This document shows, in pieces, positions 8,273 through 17,065 of a stretch of 57,966 nucleotides of DNA. The notes under the pieces were generated by a model. That model saw only the letters and a program-made list of their open reading frames with translations, was not told where the DNA came from and searched no databases. This DNA comes from Nitrospira sp. Its GTDB lineage: Bacteria > Nitrospirota > Nitrospiria > Nitrospirales > Nitrospiraceae. The stretch lies in contig JAEURX010000050.1 in assembly GCA_016788885.1 (NCBI GenBank), forward strand, positions 1-57,966. The letters are read 5' to 3'. Each line of letters opens with the position of its first letter. Positions within the stretch are counted from its first letter, which is position 1. Made by a program: the position numbers and the translations under genes.

Positions 8273-9964
8273 TCAGCGCGACAGGTCGGCAGCCGGCATC
8301 CGCGTCGCATGGGCGACAATCCAATCCACCGCCCGCGTCAGGTCCTCGGCCACATGATCCGGGGACAGGTCTCGCGCCGTCAGATCGGCCAAAGCTTCCG
8401 CTCCCGAGGGTCCGGTCATGACCAGGATGCCCTGCACGCCCACCTTCCTGGCAAGTTCGACATCGCGGGCACTATCCCCGATGAGATAGGCGCGGCTCAA
8501 ATCAACCTGCAACTCGGTCAACGCCCGGTCGATCATGCCCCGCGCCGGCTTGCGGCAGTTACACTGATCATCCGGGTGGTGGGGACAAAAATACAGCCCG
8601 TCCAGGGTCACGCCGTCATCCGCTAACACCAGTCGCAATTTGTGATGAATGGCCTCCAGGTCTTTGGAGGTAAAATATCCGCGGCCCAGGCCGGATTGAT
8701 TCGTCACCACGATCAAGCGTGCACCGGCCTGTTTGAGCTTAGCCAGGGCGGCGCCGACTCCTGGCAGCACAGTGAGAGCATCCGGCGATTTGAGGTACCC
8801 GCTGTCGATGTTCAAGGTGCCGTCACGATCCAAAAACACGGTGACCCCAGCCAACGACGTGGGCGAGAGAACAGGAGCCACCGACGGCGCCGGCTCGGCA
8901 GGGGACGGGACGACAAGCGGCAGGTGTCGTGACGCCGCCGCCTGTACCTGCTCCACCGTCACGCCGGTCATGCAACGATGATCGATGGGACATTCCCGCA
9001 GCAGGCAGGGCGCGCAGGAGACCGGCTGCCGCACCAACTGTGCGTCGACCCGGAACGGCGAGGTCGTTTTCCAATCCGTCGGACCGAACACGGCCACCAA
9101 CGGCACGTTGAAGGCCGCAGCCACATGCATGGGCCCCGTATCGTTCGTCAGGAAGAGTTGGCAGCGCTTCACGAGCGCCATCAACTCCCGCACGGTCGTC
9201 TGCCCTGAGCACACGACCGACCGCGTTTTGATCTGATCGGCAATGGCTTTGCCCAGCGGCTCCTCGCCCTTGGCCCCCACAATCGCCACACCGACTCGTC
9301 TTCCGGATTGGGCCTGCACGTCCTTGACCACTCGATTGACCACCTCGGCGTACCGCTCCGGCAGCCAGCGCTTGGCATGACCATAGGTCGAGCCCGGATT
9401 CACCCCGATGACCAGGTCCGACACGCCGATCCCGGCTTCAGCGAGACGCCCGGCGATCAAGGCGGTTTCTTCAGGCGTCACAAACAGGCGCGGAGCGGGC
9501 GGCTGGCCCTGCCCGCCCAGCGGTTTGAGTAGATCCCAATAGTACTCGACCTGATGTCGTTGCGCGCTGCGAGGCGGCACGAGGACCGGATCGGACAACA
9601 GGAGACTCCGTCCGTCCGTCGCATAACCGTATCGCCGGGGAATGCCGGCCAGGAAACTGATCAGTGCCGCTTCAAACGCATTCTGGAACAGGATGGCGAG
9701 ATCAAACCGATGCCGGCGCAGCACGCCAGCCAAGGTCCACTTCCCGGTCAACCCCGCGTGGCGGCCCCGATCGTCGTACACCAACGTACGAGTGACCGCG
9801 GGATGGTGCGCCAGCAAGTCAGCGATGGCGGGCTTCACGAGCAGCGTGATGTCGGCCTGCGGGAACAACGTACGCACCTGCGTCAGCGCAGGCTCGCACA
9901 TGACGGCATCCCCTAGCCAGTTGGGGCCGCGCACGACAATGCGACGAATTTCTTCCTTACGCAT
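8273..9964 (-). CDS. waaF: Fusion: LPS heptosyltransferase II plus heptose-1,7-bisphosphate 7-phosphatase
   Basis: A 563-residue two-domain protein. Residues 1 to about 350 form a WaaF-type GT9 heptosyltransferase: IVVRGPNWLGDAVMCEPAL at the start, VIGVNPGSTYGHAKRWLPER in the middle, LFLTNDTGPMHVAAAF and AVFGPTDWKTT, and a CAPCLLRECPIDHRC cysteine cluster. A Pro/Ala-rich linker (about 350-375) joins it to a HAD-IIIA phosphatase of the GmhB family, with VFLDRDGTLNIDSGYL (catalytic DxD), VVTNQSGLGRGYF, and a zinc-binding CPHHPDDQCNC motif, ending with IGDSARDVELA. GmhB removes the 7-phosphate in ADP-heptose synthesis, so a precursor step and the transfer of the second heptose are in one chain. 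The start overlaps the lpxK stop by 8 bp. Confidence 0.93.
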   Translation of the reverse strand: MRKEEIRRIVVRGPNWLGDAVMCEPALTQVRTLFPQADITLLVKPAIADLLAHHPAVTRTLVYDDRGRHAGLTGKWTLAGVLRRHRFDLAILFQNAFEAALISFLAGIPRRYGYATDGRSLLLSDPVLVPPRSAQRHQVEYYWDLLKPLGGQGQPPAPRLFVTPEETALIAGRLAEAGIGVSDLVIGVNPGSTYGHAKRWLPERYAEVVNRVVKDVQAQSGRRVGVAIVGAKGEEPLGKAIADQIKTRSVVCSGQTTVRELMALVKRCQLFLTNDTGPMHVAAAFNVPLVAVFGPTDWKTTSPFRVDAQLVRQPVSCAPCLLRECPIDHRCMTGVTVEQVQAAASRHLPLVVPSPAEPAPSVAPVLSPTSLAGVTVFLDRDGTLNIDSGYLKSPDALTVLPGVGAALAKLKQAGARLIVVTNQSGLGRGYFTSKDLEAIHHKLRLVLADDGVTLDGLYFCPHHPDDQCNCRKPARGMIDRALTELQVDLSRAYLIGDSARDVELARKVGVQGILVMTGPSGAEALADLTARDLSPDHVAEDLTRAVDWIVAHATRMPAADLSR

Positions 9965-11027
9965 GGCCCGCCGCCTTGTTCAGCCCATCGAGACGCAACA
10001 CTGCCTCCAACCGATCCTGCCCCGACACAATCTCCGTTCTAAGTCTGACGGCCCAACAGGCGTCCGCATTCGTCAGAAACGGCGCCACCTTGTCGGCATC
10101 CTTCTCGGTCGTCAGCCACACGTCGACGCCTTCGGACTTCGCCCTGGCTCGAATGCCTTCCACCATGGCATGGGTATAGTGCACATGATCGGGAAATGCC
10201 AGGTGGTCGATCACCGTTACCCCCACCCCCTCGATCAACGCACGAAACGACGACGCATTGCCAATCCCGCTGAAAATGACGGCAGAACGTCCGCGAAAGG
10301 CGCTCAGTGCCGCACACTCCTCCATCCCGACTCGCCGGAACTCTTCGGCGGGGAATCCCACGCAGACGGGAGGCGGCAGTGCGGGACAAGCCTCCTGCAA
10401 GCGCCGCCAGACCGGCTCCGCATCCGCAGATCGTTGCACCCTGGTGACCAGCACGATCGAGGCGCGAGCGGCCGCAGACAGCGGCTCCCGCAACCGCCCG
10501 ACCGGCAGCCCTGCACCGAGCCCTTCGAGATCCGTGGCATCCACCAACAGCACGTTGACGTCGCGATGGAGCTGCACATGCTGAAACCCATCATCCAGCA
10601 CGAAACAATCCACCGGCACACGGCTCAACACCCACTGGCCCAGCGCATACCGGTCCGCTCCCACCGCGACCACCGCCTGTGGGCAACGACGCGCCATCAA
10701 GTATGGTTCATCACCCGCGTCCTCCGGACCAACCAGGACGCGCTGCCCGTCGGCGACGAGCACGTGGGGAGCCGTGCTGCGACGACGATACCCTCGGCTC
10801 AAAATACCCACCCGTTTGCCTTGAGCCGCCAACCGCTCGACGATGTACATGACGACCGGCGTTTTCCCCGTCCCTCCCACGGTGAGATTGCCGACGCTGA
10901 TGACGGGGCGAGGTAACCGCTGCGTCCGACACCAGCCCAGCTCGTAACAAGACAGGCGCAACTTGGCGGCGAGTTCATAGGGGTAGCCCGCCCATCGAAA
11001 CCAGCTCTGCATGTGTGCTGACATCAT
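9957..11027 (-). CDS. lpxK: Tetraacyldisaccharide 4'-kinase
   Basis: Phosphorylates the 4' position of the lipid A disaccharide at the inner membrane. The protein (356 residues) has an N-terminal amphipathic helix region, then PVISVGNLTVGGTGKTPVV, the unusual LpxK P-loop, followed by ILSRGYRRRS. FVLDDGFQHVQLHRDVNVL is the characteristic LpxK catalytic stretch, and the C-terminal half has VIFSGIGNASSF and VWLTTEKDADK. Two ATGs (11027 and 11024) are possible. It sits 8 bp after waaA and overlaps the waaF-gmhB start, consistent with the order kinase then core assembly. Confidence 0.95.
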   Translation of the reverse strand: MMSAHMQSWFRWAGYPYELAAKLRLSCYELGWCRTQRLPRPVISVGNLTVGGTGKTPVVMYIVERLAAQGKRVGILSRGYRRRSTAPHVLVADGQRVLVGPEDAGDEPYLMARRCPQAVVAVGADRYALGQWVLSRVPVDCFVLDDGFQHVQLHRDVNVLLVDATDLEGLGAGLPVGRLREPLSAAARASIVLVTRVQRSADAEPVWRRLQEACPALPPPVCVGFPAEEFRRVGMEECAALSAFRGRSAVIFSGIGNASSFRALIEGVGVTVIDHLAFPDHVHYTHAMVEGIRARAKSEGVDVWLTTEKDADKVAPFLTNADACWAVRLRTEIVSGQDRLEAVLRLDGLNKAAGHA

Positions 11028-11035
11028 TGCGGTCC

Positions 11036-12382
11036 CTACGAGTGGCGAGACGCGCGCCCCAGGTGCAGTGCGCCGTCACGCTCCGTCGAGATCGGTTGCG
11101 CCGACAACAGCGTGGCAATGATTTCCGCACTGCGTTGTAACGCCCCCTGATTGTCCGCCACCACTTGGCGCGCGGCTTGCCCCATTCGATTCAGCGTTGC
11201 GGCATCACTCAACAAGTCCCGCAATCCCTGCGCAAGCGCATCGGCATCCGGTACGATACGCCCTCCTTGCGCATTCAACAGCAGCGCCGCCACTTCGGCG
11301 CAATGGTCGGTGTGGGGGCCGAAGAGCACCGGCTTGCCCCAGACGGCCGGCTCCAGAAGATTGTGCCCGCCGACAGGGACCAGCGTTCCCCCGACAAACG
11401 CCACGACGGCCTCACGATAGAGCAGCGCCAGCTCGCCGCGCGTGTCCAACACCAGGACTTGCGGACCGGCCCCTGCACCGCTCCCCATGCTTCTGCGGGC
11501 CACCGACATCCCCTTCGCCGCGACCATTTGCTCGACTTGTGCCGCTCTCTCGATATGCCTTGGTGCAAGCACCAATCGCAGGTCCGGGAACGTGCCACAC
11601 AACGACTGGTAGGCCGAGACGATCGCCTCCTCCTCTCCAGAATGGGTGCTGCCGGCCACCAACAGCTGTTCCCGTTCGGTGAATCCCAAGGCTTGCTTGG
11701 AGACCATCACGCCCCCGGCCGTGGCCTGCGGGACCGGCTGATCAAACTTGATGTTGCCCGTGCAGGTCACCCGCGCCGGATCGGCACCCAGATCGATCAT
11801 GCGCTGGGCATCACGCTGGGACTGCATCAGACAACGGCTGATCCTATTCAGCATCGTCCGATAGAACCCCCGCACGATGGGAAGGCGCTGTCGTTCGAAC
11901 GACCGCGTGGAGAGACGCCCGTTGACCAGCACCGACGGGATGCTTCGTCTCCACAAACTTCGAAGCAGATTGGGCCAGAGTTCCGTTTCAACGAAAACAT
12001 ACAGATTCGGTCGCAGCTGATCGATCGCCTGGTTCACGACCCAGGGGAAATCCAGCGGAGCATATCGATGTTCGGCGACCCCTTCCAGCCGCTGCTCCAC
12101 CGCCTCGCGCCCGGTCTCGGTCACAGTCGTGACTACCAAGCGCGCATCGGGATACCGCCGCCGAAGTTCGCGCACGAGCGGCGCCACCGCCACCACTTCC
12201 CCCAGAGACACCGCATGGATCCAGATACAGGTCGATGAGATGCTCGAATCCGATGGCGGCGTCAACGGCCGCAATCCCAGGCGCTGCGGCAACCCACGCC
12301 GACAGCGCTGTTTTGCCAGCAGGACACCCAGAATGATCGGAGAGACCAGAAGCAGGAGACTGTTATAGAGCAGGTACCACAT
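11036..12382 (-). CDS. waaA: 3-deoxy-D-manno-octulosonic acid transferase (Kdo transferase)
   Basis: WaaA/KdtA, a GT30 enzyme that attaches Kdo to the lipid A precursor. It starts with an N-terminal membrane anchor (MWYLLYNSLLLLVSPIILGV), then WIHAVSLGEVVAVAPLVREL with the catalytic Glu of the SxGE motif, FVETELWPNLLRSLW, SVLVNGRLS, and in the C-terminal domain LLVAGSTHSGEEEAI and PVGGHNLLEPAVWGKPVLFG. 448 residues, normal size. The ATG at 12382 overlaps the TAA that ends the conserved frame of the upstream acyltransferase (TAATG), which shows how that frameshifted gene should end. Confidence 0.95.
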   Translation of the reverse strand: MWYLLYNSLLLLVSPIILGVLLAKQRCRRGLPQRLGLRPLTPPSDSSISSTCIWIHAVSLGEVVAVAPLVRELRRRYPDARLVVTTVTETGREAVEQRLEGVAEHRYAPLDFPWVVNQAIDQLRPNLYVFVETELWPNLLRSLWRRSIPSVLVNGRLSTRSFERQRLPIVRGFYRTMLNRISRCLMQSQRDAQRMIDLGADPARVTCTGNIKFDQPVPQATAGGVMVSKQALGFTEREQLLVAGSTHSGEEEAIVSAYQSLCGTFPDLRLVLAPRHIERAAQVEQMVAAKGMSVARRSMGSGAGAGPQVLVLDTRGELALLYREAVVAFVGGTLVPVGGHNLLEPAVWGKPVLFGPHTDHCAEVAALLLNAQGGRIVPDADALAQGLRDLLSDAATLNRMGQAARQVVADNQGALQRSAEIIATLLSAQPISTERDGALHLGRASRHS

Positions 12383-13091
12383 TACGGACGAGCCCGCAGG
12401 GCCGCCGCGTCGGCCTCGATCGTCAGGCGATTCAGGGTCTCTTCCAACTCCCGCCGCAGGCGCTCCAGTTCATCAGCGGACGCATCCGACGAGACCCAGA
12501 TGGGCGGCCCCATGAGGAAGACGCCTCGAGAGAAGGGATAGGGCATGATGAAGCGGTCCCAGCTCGCGAAGAGTTTTTTTTTGAGCAGCCGAACGCCATC
12601 GGGATGATCGGCGCGCCGGTTGCCCGCGCGAGTTGGATCACGCCGATCTTAGCGATCTGGCGAGGGCCCTTCGGACCGTCCGGCGTCAGCGCCAGATTGC
12701 CGCCCGACCGGCCGATGCGAATCATGCGACGCAGCGCTTCAGCGCCCCCTCTGGTGCTGGAGCCGCGAACGGCATCCAATCCGAACCGTGCAATGATCCG
12801 TCGGATGAGTTCGCCATCCCGGTGCTGACTGATCAGGACATGCGCCACCAATCGCGGGATCGCCAACGGCATCATTAACTGCTGGGCATGCCAGAACGAG
12901 AGGATGACCGACCGTCCTTCTCCGAAGAGGCGAGACACATGTTCGCCGCCCTCGGTACGCCAACTCATCGTCCGGCGTAAGATCTGAATCACGGCATAGC
13001 CGACCGGCGGCACCACCGCAACTTTTAACGCATTCACCGCGCGTTTCGTCAACGGCTGCGGTGGCGTGGCTGTGGACGTATCGTTCACCAC
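12382..13091 (-). CDS. Lysophospholipid acyltransferase family (DUF374), frameshifted at an A9 run
   Basis: DUF374 acyltransferase-like protein, possibly adding an acyl chain to a lipid A or phospholipid precursor. From a GTG at 13091 (GGAG eight bases upstream) the frame encodes SVILSFWHAQQLMMP, SSTRGGAEALRRMI, LTPDGPKGPRQIAKIGVIQL and IIPMAFGCS. At a run of nine A residues on the coding strand (plus-strand T at 12574-12582) it switches to non-homologous Ser/Arg-rich sequence and stops at 12432. The -1 frame from that point reads LFASWDRFIMPYPFSRGVFL and continues to a TAA at 12384-12382 that overlaps the waaA ATG. So the conserved product needs one extra A or a -1 slip. This may be a sequence error, a recent mutation or programmed slippage. 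Confidence 0.8.
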
Positions 13092-13118
13092 GGGGATCGC
13101 TCCATCTCCAGCATGCTG

Positions 13119-14855
13119 TTACTGCGGTAGCGCATCGGCAAACTGCATGGCGTGCAGACGCTTGTACAATCCGCCCCTGCGCAACAACTCTTCATGGGTG
13201 CCGACCTCCGCCACCGTTCCATGATCCAACACCACGATACGGTCGGCATTTTGAATCGTCGAGAGCCGGTGCGCCACGACCATGGTCGTTCGGTTCTTCA
13301 TCAAGTTCGCCAACGCCAACTGCACGATGCGTTCTGATTGCGTATCGAGGGCGGAGGTGGCCTCGTCGAGAATCAAAATCGGCGGATCGCGCAGAATGGC
13401 GCGGGCAATCGCGAGCCGTTGCCGCTCGCCCCCCGACAACTTCAGGCCGCGCTCCCCGATCAGCGTCTCATAGCCGTCCGGAAGCCGCGCGATGAACTCA
13501 TGCGCGTAGGCCAGCTGCGCGGCGCGCATCACCTCGTCCGTCGTCGCGCCTTGCCGACCGTAGCCGATGTTGTTCCGCACCGTATCATCGAACAAGACCA
13601 CTTCCTGCGACACAATCCCGATTTGCGCGCGCACCGATTGCAGCGTGCAGGAGCGGACATCGACCCCGTCGATCAGAATCTGACCGCCGGTCGGGTCGTA
13701 AAATCTCGGCAGCAGGCTGACCAGGGTGGTTTTGCCGCTCCCGCTGCTGCCAACAAACGCAATGATCTCGCCCGCACGAATCGTCAAGTCGATCCCGGTC
13801 AACGCCGCGTCCGTCTGCCCTTCATAACGGAACGCCACCTGCCGGAATTCCAGCGAGTTGGAAATCGCCGGAAGATCCGTCTGCCCACCGTTGGCCTCCT
13901 GTTCCGTCGAAAGATCCAACACGTCGAACACGCGCTCCGCCGCCGCCAGCGCCTGCTGCACCGTATTGTTGGCGCCAGACAATCGCCGGATCGGCGTATA
14001 GGCCATGAACATGGCCGCCAGAAAGGAGAAGAAGGCGCCCGGAGTCATCTCGTCATGAATCACCAGATAGCCGCCGTACCAGATGATCCCCGCTACCCCC
14101 AGCACCCCGATGACTTCCATGTGCGAGGACCCCAGCGACGAGACCTGGATCGCCTTCATCGTCGTATGAATGAACGCATCGTTGCTCTGACGAAACCGCT
14201 TGGCTTCCTCTTCTTCCCGTCCGAACGATTTCACCATTCGGATTCCGGCCAACGTTTCCTGGAGCGTCGAGGCCATGTCGCCCATGCGCTCCTGCCCGCG
14301 CGTTGCGAGACCCCGCAACTTTTTTCCCATCCTGGCCATCGTGACGACCGACAGGGGCACCACGATCATGGACACCATCGCCAACTTCCAGTTCTGATAA
14401 ATGATCACCCCGATCATCGCCAGGAACGTCAGCCCCTGCTGGAACAGATCTTTCAACACACCGGCGACGGCGTTGGCCATCTGATTCACATCGTTGATGA
14501 CCCGCGACACGAGACGACCGGACGTATTCGTATCGTGAAACTGGACCGGCAGCCGCACCAGTTTGGAGAAGAGCTGCTCCCTGATGTCGCCGATCACCTG
14601 ATTTCCGACGTAATTCATCAGATAGTTCTGCCCATAGTTGAACACGCCTTTGAGCACCGCCACCGCCAGAATGGCGACCGGCAGCACCAGAAGCAGGCTT
14701 TCGTCCTTGCTGATGAAGAGGCCGTCTAACACCGGACGCACCAACCAGGCGTAGGCGGCAGATAACCCGGCGACGAGCAGGGCGCAGGCAAATGCGGCGA
14801 GCAACCGAAGTCGATAGGGGTACAGATAGCTGAGGAGCCGCAGGTACTGCTTCAT
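13119..14855 (-). CDS. msbA: Lipid A export ABC transporter, permease/ATPase
   Basis: Half-transporter of about 578 residues that flips core lipid A across the inner membrane. Six membrane helices occupy residues 1-300. The nucleotide-binding domain has Walker A FVGSSGSGKTTLVSLL, signature LKLSGGERQRLAIARAIL, Walker B PILILDEATSALD and H-loop VVAHRLSTI. Start chosen at ATG 14855, which overlaps the lpxB stop (ATGA); a GTG three codons upstream is also open. The position between lpxB and waaA, in an lpx operon, supports MsbA over a generic exporter. Confidence 0.93.
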   Translation of the reverse strand: MKQYLRLLSYLYPYRLRLLAAFACALLVAGLSAAYAWLVRPVLDGLFISKDESLLLVLPVAILAVAVLKGVFNYGQNYLMNYVGNQVIGDIREQLFSKLVRLPVQFHDTNTSGRLVSRVINDVNQMANAVAGVLKDLFQQGLTFLAMIGVIIYQNWKLAMVSMIVVPLSVVTMARMGKKLRGLATRGQERMGDMASTLQETLAGIRMVKSFGREEEEAKRFRQSNDAFIHTTMKAIQVSSLGSSHMEVIGVLGVAGIIWYGGYLVIHDEMTPGAFFSFLAAMFMAYTPIRRLSGANNTVQQALAAAERVFDVLDLSTEQEANGGQTDLPAISNSLEFRQVAFRYEGQTDAALTGIDLTIRAGEIIAFVGSSGSGKTTLVSLLPRFYDPTGGQILIDGVDVRSCTLQSVRAQIGIVSQEVVLFDDTVRNNIGYGRQGATTDEVMRAAQLAYAHEFIARLPDGYETLIGERGLKLSGGERQRLAIARAILRDPPILILDEATSALDTQSERIVQLALANLMKNRTTMVVAHRLSTIQNADRIVVLDHGTVAEVGTHEELLRRGGLYKRLHAMQFADALPQ

Positions 14856-15985
14856 GACCGACACTCCGCCAACACGGCCTCTGCCGCTCGATGAGATGCG
14901 CCGGGCGTGCCTAACGCCTCGCGCACGGACCGCAGTGCGGTCTTCATCTCGTCATAGGCGGAACGATCCGTCAACAACCGCACGGTTTCATGGGCCAGCC
15001 GTTCCGGCGTCGCCTCGTCATGGATCAACTCGGGCACGATCCCCCGACCGGCGACCAGATTGGCCAGACCGATCCAGGGCACCCGGATCAGCAACCGCGC
15101 CAATCGGTAGGTGATCCAGGATGGCGCGCGATAGAACAGAATCATGGGCGTGCCCACCACCGCCGCCTGCAAGGTAGAGGTACCCGATTTGACGACGAGA
15201 AGATCCGACGCGGCCATCACTTCACTGGCCAGATTGCGAAAGACCTTGATGGGGACCGGACTGTTCTTCAGCAGGTCGGCAAGAAACTCGTCCTGCACCG
15301 AGGAGGCCTGCGCCAAAATGAACTGCATCGTGGGATGACGTTCCGCGAGTTGCCGTATCGTCTCGAGCAGCAGCGGCACATGCTCCAGCAACTCGGCCTT
15401 GCGGCTTCCCGGGAACAATCCGATCACCGGGCCGCCGTCCGTCAGCCCGAACTGGCGGCGAATCGCCGCGCGGTCGTAGCTGGGCGAGATTTCATCCAGC
15501 AGTGGATTGCCCACGAACGTACAGCGCACACCGGCGTTCTTGTACAGCGGCTCCTCGAAGGGCAGAATCGCCACCACATGGTCGACACGCTGCTGAATCC
15601 AGCGCATCCGCCCTCGGCGCCAAGCCCAGACCTGCGGCGCAATGTAATACAACACCTTCAGCCCGCTGGCCTTGGCCACGCGAGCAAAATGAAAGTTGAG
15701 TCCGGGATTGTCGATCAGCACGACCAGGTCCCACCGTTCGCGCTTGATCAAGGTTCGGATGCGGGAGATGCGCTGCAGCATCGCCTTGACGGCGGACAGG
15801 CCGATGAGCCCCATGACGTCCAGCTGCGGAATATCGCTCACCAGTTCCGCACCGGCGGCCCGCATGGACGCCCCACCGATGCCGACGATCTGGAGGTCAG
15901 GGGAGAGCGCCTTCAATGCCTTGACCAAGTGGGCTCCATGGAGGTCCCCGGATGCCTCTCCGGTGACGATTAGGATGCGCGGCAT
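14852..15985 (-). CDS. lpxB: Lipid-A-disaccharide synthase
   Basis: GT19 enzyme that condenses UDP-2,3-diacylglucosamine with lipid X to give the lipid A disaccharide, on the cytoplasmic face of the inner membrane. The 377-residue protein starts PRILIVTGEASGDLHGAHLV, the LpxB hallmark, then IVGIGGASMRAAGAE, VLIDNPGLNFHFARVA, YYIAPQVWAWRRGR, FVGNPLLDE and, in the C-terminal part, VVKSGTSTLQAAVVGTPMIL with a conserved FYRAPSW. It lies directly downstream of a MocA-type oxidoreductase and is coupled to msbA by an ATGA overlap. Confidence 0.96.
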   Translation of the reverse strand: MPRILIVTGEASGDLHGAHLVKALKALSPDLQIVGIGGASMRAAGAELVSDIPQLDVMGLIGLSAVKAMLQRISRIRTLIKRERWDLVVLIDNPGLNFHFARVAKASGLKVLYYIAPQVWAWRRGRMRWIQQRVDHVVAILPFEEPLYKNAGVRCTFVGNPLLDEISPSYDRAAIRRQFGLTDGGPVIGLFPGSRKAELLEHVPLLLETIRQLAERHPTMQFILAQASSVQDEFLADLLKNSPVPIKVFRNLASEVMAASDLLVVKSGTSTLQAAVVGTPMILFYRAPSWITYRLARLLIRVPWIGLANLVAGRGIVPELIHDEATPERLAHETVRLLTDRSAYDEMKTALRSVREALGTPGASHRAAEAVLAECRS

Positions 15986-16023
15986 GTGATTGTGCTCATG
16001 CGAACAGACAAGACCTGGCCTCT

Positions 16024-17013
16024 CTACACCGGATTGTGGCCAAAGGCCGCCGCGTTCGCCTCATCGATGGAGTGACGTTGTGTGAACTGACCGATGGCAT
16101 CCAACACACGCGCCGCGAGGGTAAGCGCCGCTTCCCCGTCTTCCCCGGACACGACGGGGCGCGATCCATCGGCCACCGCTCGCACAAATGACTCCAATTC
16201 AAGCCGCAAGGGCTCCTCGTCCCCCGCCTGAAACGTTTCAACATCGATCGTCGGACGCGGGCCGCTGCCTTCCACCCGCCTGGAGACCATCGCCTGACGG
16301 GTTTGAAAATCAATCGACACGTACCGATCACGCTGAAAGAACCGCAACCGGCGCATCTTGTTGGTGGACACGCGACTGGCCGTCAAGTTGGCGACGCAAC
16401 CGCTCGCAAACGCGATGCGGGCGTTGGCAATATCAATGTTGGGCGACAGCACCGGAACCCCGGCCGCCCGCACGTCTTCCACCGGCCCCGGGTTGAACGA
16501 CAGAACGAGATCCAGGTCATGAATCATGAGATCGAGCACGACATCGACATCGGTGCCCCGCTCCCCGAAGGCGCTGAGGCGATGGCCTTCGATGAAGGCC
16601 GGACGTTCGATATGGGGTCGCATGCGCTGCATGATCGGGTTGAAGCGCTCACTATGCCCGACCTGCAACAGACAACCGCGGCGGGCCGCCAACTCGACCA
16701 GTTCTCGGGCCTCGGCCGAAGTCACAGCGATCGGCTTCTCGACCAGCACATGTTTGCCCGCATCGAGACAGGCTTTGGCTGCGGCAAAGTGCGCGGAAGT
16801 CGGCACGGCAACGCTGACGAGATCGACCTGCGCCAGCAGATCGGCCATGGTCGTCCATGCCTGCACGCCATGGCGGTCGGCGATCAACTGGGCACGGTCT
16901 GCCGACGCATCGCAGACGCCAGCCAGGGTAACCCCGGACAACGTCGCATAATGCCGGGCATGATGCTGCCCGAGATGACCGACACCGATGACCCCTGCTC
17001 GCAGCGGTTTCAT
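16024..17013 (-). CDS. Gfo/Idh/MocA family NAD(P)-dependent oxidoreductase in the lpx operon
   Basis: A 329-residue sugar dehydrogenase-type protein. The N-terminal Rossmann fold shows GVIGVGHLGQHHARHYATL, then VSVAVPTSAHFAAAKA and HVLVEKPIAVTSAEA (the conserved EKP lysine). The C-terminal domain begins LLQVGHSERFNPIMQ and has the IHDLDLVLSF histidine motif. It sits between lpxI and lpxB. In several Gram-negative bacteria a MocA-family enzyme at this place is GnnA, which oxidises UDP-GlcNAc at C3 so that GnnB can install an amino group. No GnnB aminotransferase is in the window, so a GnnA role is a hypothesis from position and family only. Confidence 0.82.
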   Translation of the reverse strand: MKPLRAGVIGVGHLGQHHARHYATLSGVTLAGVCDASADRAQLIADRHGVQAWTTMADLLAQVDLVSVAVPTSAHFAAAKACLDAGKHVLVEKPIAVTSAEARELVELAARRGCLLQVGHSERFNPIMQRMRPHIERPAFIEGHRLSAFGERGTDVDVVLDLMIHDLDLVLSFNPGPVEDVRAAGVPVLSPNIDIANARIAFASGCVANLTASRVSTNKMRRLRFFQRDRYVSIDFQTRQAMVSRRVEGSGPRPTIDVETFQAGDEEPLRLELESFVRAVADGSRPVVSGEDGEAALTLAARVLDAIGQFTQRHSIDEANAAAFGHNPV

Positions 17014-17065
17014 CGGGTCCTCCCTCGACGCTCACACTGCACTGCCGCCCTGATGCCGTTTGGAC

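Noticed and set aside
13338..14729. 463-residue plus-strand ORF opposite msbA
   Set aside because: Shadow frame of msbA; rich in His, Arg and Asp with no domain, as expected for the antisense of a GC-rich gene.
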